From: CAZAAW01 sp964483325
Lineage (GTDB): Bacteria > Pseudomonadota > Alphaproteobacteria > Rhizobiales > Kaistiaceae
Reading direction: 5' to 3'
NCBI GenBank assembly: GCA_964483325.1
Contig: CAZAAW010000008.1
Location: 54,628-118,627, forward strand
DNA length: 64,000 nucleotides
The translations under genes and the position numbers were made by a program. Below are positions 62,011-64,000 of the stretch, piece by piece. The stretch's first letter is position 1; the number at the start of each line of letters is the position of its first letter. Below the pieces are notes generated by a model. That model was not told the DNA's origin, searched no databases, and saw nothing but the letters and a program-made list of their open reading frames with translations.

Positions 62011-62091
62011 CTAGAAAGCCCCGAGGATGACCGCCCCGACGAAGAGGAACGCGCAGAACGCAACCAAACGAAGCGATATTGCGGAGCTCAT
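62011..62091 (-). CDS. 26-residue single-pass membrane protein
   Basis: A short open frame encodes 26 residues, MSSAISLRLVAFCAFLFVGA followed by VILGAF. Nearly all of it forms one transmembrane segment (residues 7-25). A strong ribosome binding site, GGAGG, lies seven bases before the ATG at 62091. It is followed by a hairpin at 61950-61979. It is short, but the RBS, the composition and its position in an otherwise empty 690-nt gap support a real small membrane protein. The function is unknown; similar tiny proteins often associate with larger membrane complexes. Confidence 0.6.
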   Translation of the reverse strand: MSSAISLRLVAFCAFLFVGAVILGAF

Positions 62092-62388
62092 GACCTTGCC
62101 TCCGTGTCACGCGTTCGAAGGAATTTCCAGAATAGCGGCTGGCAACGACTTGAAAAGCAAAAAAGCGGCTGTCGTTCCACGCTTCCGGGAAACGATAAAC
62201 TCACCTCTCGCGGCGCCCCAGGGCGCGGCCGCCAGGCGCTTGTTTTGACTCCGCTTCTTGCCGCTGCTGGCGCCGCTGGGGAGGGCGCAGGCGCCTGTGG
62301 ATAAGCTCCGGCTCAGGGAAGCTTCGCGACCCATCACCGGCAGCACGCCGGCGGCGCCGTCAGGAGCGGTGCGCCCTCATCCTGCACC

Positions 62389-62563
62389 GGCGCTCCCCAC
62401 CCGACCCCGGCTCCGCCGGGGTCACCCTCCCCGCAAGCGAGGAGGGATGGGCGCCTCTTTCTGCTGCGTTCGAGCATTTGTGACCTTGGGAAGCACGCGC
62501 CAATCCCTCACCGGAACGGGGAGGGTGGCGCGCGCCGGAGGCGCGCGACGGGTGGGGAGCGCC
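62389..62563. repeat. Palindromic intergenic repeat, family C
   Basis: The outer arms GGCGCTCCCCACCCG (62389-62403) and CGGGTGGGGAGCGCC (62549-62563) are perfect inverted complements. Inside are smaller hairpins, ACCCCGGC/GCCGGGGT, CCCTCCCCGC/GAGGAGGG and a GCGCGC pair. The rest of the 61909-62595 gap apart from the small gene shows no other feature; 62092-62388 is non-coding as far as I can tell. Confidence 0.75.
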
Positions 62564-62595
62564 GCCGGGCGAGGTCGCACAAGCCCCTTATCCGG

Positions 62596-63018
62596 TCACT
62601 GCTTCTCCCCGGCGGAGCCGAGCGACCAGGTGATGCCGAACGGATCGCGGATTTGCCCGTAGCGGTCGCCCCAGAACTCGGTGCGCAGCTGATGCAGGAC
62701 GTCGCAGCCGGCGTCCACGGCGCGCGTCCACCAGGACTCGATGTCGTTCACCTGCAGGTGCAGCATGAAGGCCTGCGGCGGCAGATACGGCGCGCCGTTC
62801 TCCGGGAAAGGATCGTTCAGCATCAGCGGGCCGCCATTGATCGACAGATGACAATGGATCAGGCGCCCGTCCGGCACCGGCATCGCGGCGATTTCGATGG
62901 CGCCGAAGGCGCGCTTGTAGAATTCAGCCGCGGCGCGCGCGTCGGGCACGTTGATATAGGGCGTGACGCCGGTGACGACCTTGAGTTCGTCGGCGAGAGT
63001 GGCTTCGGTATTGCTCAT
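62596..63018 (-). CDS. VOC/PhnB-type glyoxalase superfamily protein
   Basis: The 140-residue protein matches the PhnB/DUF1428-like VOC type: VTPYINVPDARAAAEFYKRA, FGAIEIAAMPVPDGRLIHCH, and the MLNDPFPENGAP and RDPFGITWSLGS segments. It probably binds a divalent metal, but the substrate is unknown. The ATG at 63018 gives MSNTEATLADEL. It lies 93 nt downstream of the YCII-like gene on the same strand, and the two may form a small operon, as such VOC and YCII genes often do. Confidence 0.85.
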   Translation of the reverse strand: MSNTEATLADELKVVTGVTPYINVPDARAAAEFYKRAFGAIEIAAMPVPDGRLIHCHLSINGGPLMLNDPFPENGAPYLPPQAFMLHLQVNDIESWWTRAVDAGCDVLHQLRTEFWGDRYGQIRDPFGITWSLGSAGEKQ

Positions 63019-63111
63019 CGGTGGACTCCCTTGTGCCGGCCTTCGGCGGCCGGTTGCCTCAAGGACGATCCGGGAGGGCACCGATCGACAAAGCCCGATC
63101 TTTTTTTTCGT

Positions 63112-63513
63112 TCACACGGCTTCGCCGGCCGCCGAAGGCGCCTTCAGCGCGATGCCCGGATGGAATATCTGCACCGGCCGGACTTCGTATGATCCCGTCC
63201 CCGGATTGGCGATGGCGAGGTCCTTGGAGATGGCGATCGCCTCCTCGGCCGACTCGCAATCGACAAGGTAGAAGCCGAGCAGCTGCTCCTTGGTTTCGGC
63301 GAACGGGCCGTCGATGACAGTCGGCTCGCTGCGGGTCTTGCGCAGGGTTCTGGCAGTGGTGGTCGGCTGCAGCCGCGCCACCGGGCCGAGGCGGCCTGCG
63401 GCGGCCAGCCTGTCCTCGACCTTGAGAAGCCGGGCCATGACGGCATCGTCTTCTTCCTTGGACCAGGCGCCGACGACGTCTTCGACGTTGTAGCAAAGGA
63501 TGGCGTAGAGCAT
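63112..63513 (-). CDS. YCII-related protein of the DGPF type
   Basis: The 133-residue protein has the YCII-like fold with the DGPF motif in TVIDGPFAETKEQLLGFYLV. The start MLYAILCYNVED at 63513 is typical. The family is often encoded beside ECF sigma factors or VOC proteins; a VOC gene follows it here but no sigma factor is adjacent. It is a predicted dimeric alpha/beta-barrel enzyme of unknown function. Confidence 0.88.
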   Translation of the reverse strand: MLYAILCYNVEDVVGAWSKEEDDAVMARLLKVEDRLAAAGRLGPVARLQPTTTARTLRKTRSEPTVIDGPFAETKEQLLGFYLVDCESAEEAIAISKDLAIANPGTGSYEVRPVQIFHPGIALKAPSAAGEAV

Positions 63514-63675
63514 GGGAACCTTCCTCGTCATGATCGGGAGGTCCGACTATGCCAAATCCGGCGCGCGGCCGAGTCAATTCCTGTGCGCCGGCTGTCGCCG
63601 GAAGCGGAACAGCGGCGTCCTCGTGGCATTGTCGCTAGCCGGTTCCGCCCTTCCTCTCCAGAATCCGGACGGTCG

Positions 63676-64000
63676 ATGACAGAGACCCCGCCCATGCAGC
63701 GATTCCAGACGGGCCGTGAGGCGGCGTTCGCGCTGCGTCCCGACGAGCCCGTCTATTGCTTTCGCCCGTCGGTGCTGCGCGCCGATATCGGCGCCTTCAT
63801 GGCGGCTTTCCCCGGCAAGACGGCCTATGCCGTCAAGACCAATGGCGAGCCGATGGTGCTGCGTGTCCTGGCGGAAAGCGGTGTCACCGCCTTCGACGTC
63901 GCCTCGCCGAACGAGTTCGCGGCGGTGCGCGCCGTCGCGCCGGAAGCCGAGATGCTCTACATGCATCCGGTCAAGGCGCAGTCGGACATCCGGCTGGCGC
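63676..64000 (+). CDS. Ornithine/diaminopimelate decarboxylase family enzyme, N-terminal part
   Basis: The gene is cut by the right window edge; 108 residues are visible. They match the alanine-racemase-like barrel of PLP fold-type III decarboxylases: FPGKTAYAVKTNGEPMVLRV contains the PLP-binding lysine, and AFDVASPNEFAAVRAVAPEA continues the family pattern. This is closest to the ornithine decarboxylase group used in polyamine synthesis, but the specificity loop lies outside the window. The ATG at 63676 (MTETPPMQRFQ) is used; an in-frame ATG at 63694 is the alternative. Confidence 0.82.
   Translation, partial: MTETPPMQRFQTGREAAFALRPDEPVYCFRPSVLRADIGAFMAAFPGKTAYAVKTNGEPMVLRVLAESGVTAFDVASPNEFAAVRAVAPEAEMLYMHPVKAQSDIRLA

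Noticed and set aside
62107..62346. Open frame of about 80 codons after the tiny membrane protein
   Set aside because: No ribosome binding site or recognisable composition; treated as non-coding gap.

Overview
The window is about 64 kb of GC-rich, gene-dense DNA from an alphaproteobacterium, most probably a member of the Rhizobiales (Hyphomicrobiales). The case rests on gene content and order: a carB-greA-trxB-lysR run, a dnaG-rpoD pair, a HmuP/HmuQ-type haem uptake locus, a BP26-like SIMPL protein and a LuxR/LuxI pair. I cannot name the genus. The window opens inside an EF-G paralogue and closes inside an ornithine/diaminopimelate decarboxylase-family gene.

Layout. 1-9.3 kb: housekeeping genes, almost all on the minus strand (carB, greA, trxB, a LysR regulator, a ferredoxin-reductase-type flavoprotein). 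9.5-21.2 kb: a seven-gene minus-strand surface-glycan cluster with a polyprenyl-phosphate sugar transferase, UDP-glucose dehydrogenase, three glycosyltransferases, a sulfotransferase-like protein and a protein made almost only of a repeat that also decorates the largest glycosyltransferase. 21.4-27.3 kb: haem acquisition, with receptor and haem monooxygenase on one strand and hmuP-hmuT-hmuU-hmuV diverging from them. 27.5-32.5 kb: unknown proteins, a PRC-barrel protein and a cNOR-type nitric oxide reductase cluster (norC-norB plus two small membrane proteins). 32.7-36.5 kb: tRNA-Ile2, a SIMPL protein, a caspase-Sel1-peptidoglycan-binding fusion and a KTSC protein. 36.7-46 kb: rpoD, dnaG, a nucleotidyltransferase, a serine hydrolase, carA, a zinc metallopeptidase and a VOC protein. 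46-51 kb: ettA, tam, a MOSC protein and a luxR-luxI quorum-sensing pair with a clear lux box. 51-55.1 kb: a pentapeptide-repeat protein, a PQQ alcohol dehydrogenase carrying the lanthanide-type DYD signature, and a cytochrome c. 55.3-61.9 kb: a methionine-cycle locus with a SahR-like ArsR/methyltransferase regulator behind a perfect palindrome, metF, an inserted Phd/VapC toxin-antitoxin pair, and methionine synthase divided into two genes. 62-64 kb: a tiny membrane protein, repeats, a VOC protein and a YCII protein.

How the parts work together: haem import is iron-responsive by context; the ArsR regulator probably tunes MetF/MetH to S-adenosylhomocysteine; LuxR probably drives luxI through the lux box; and the PQQ enzyme probably passes electrons to the adjacent cytochrome c. 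Three families of dispersed palindromic elements sit in intergenic gaps. One of them has two copies here, and another lies exactly between the two methionine synthase genes. I saw no CRISPR array, prophage or insertion sequence.
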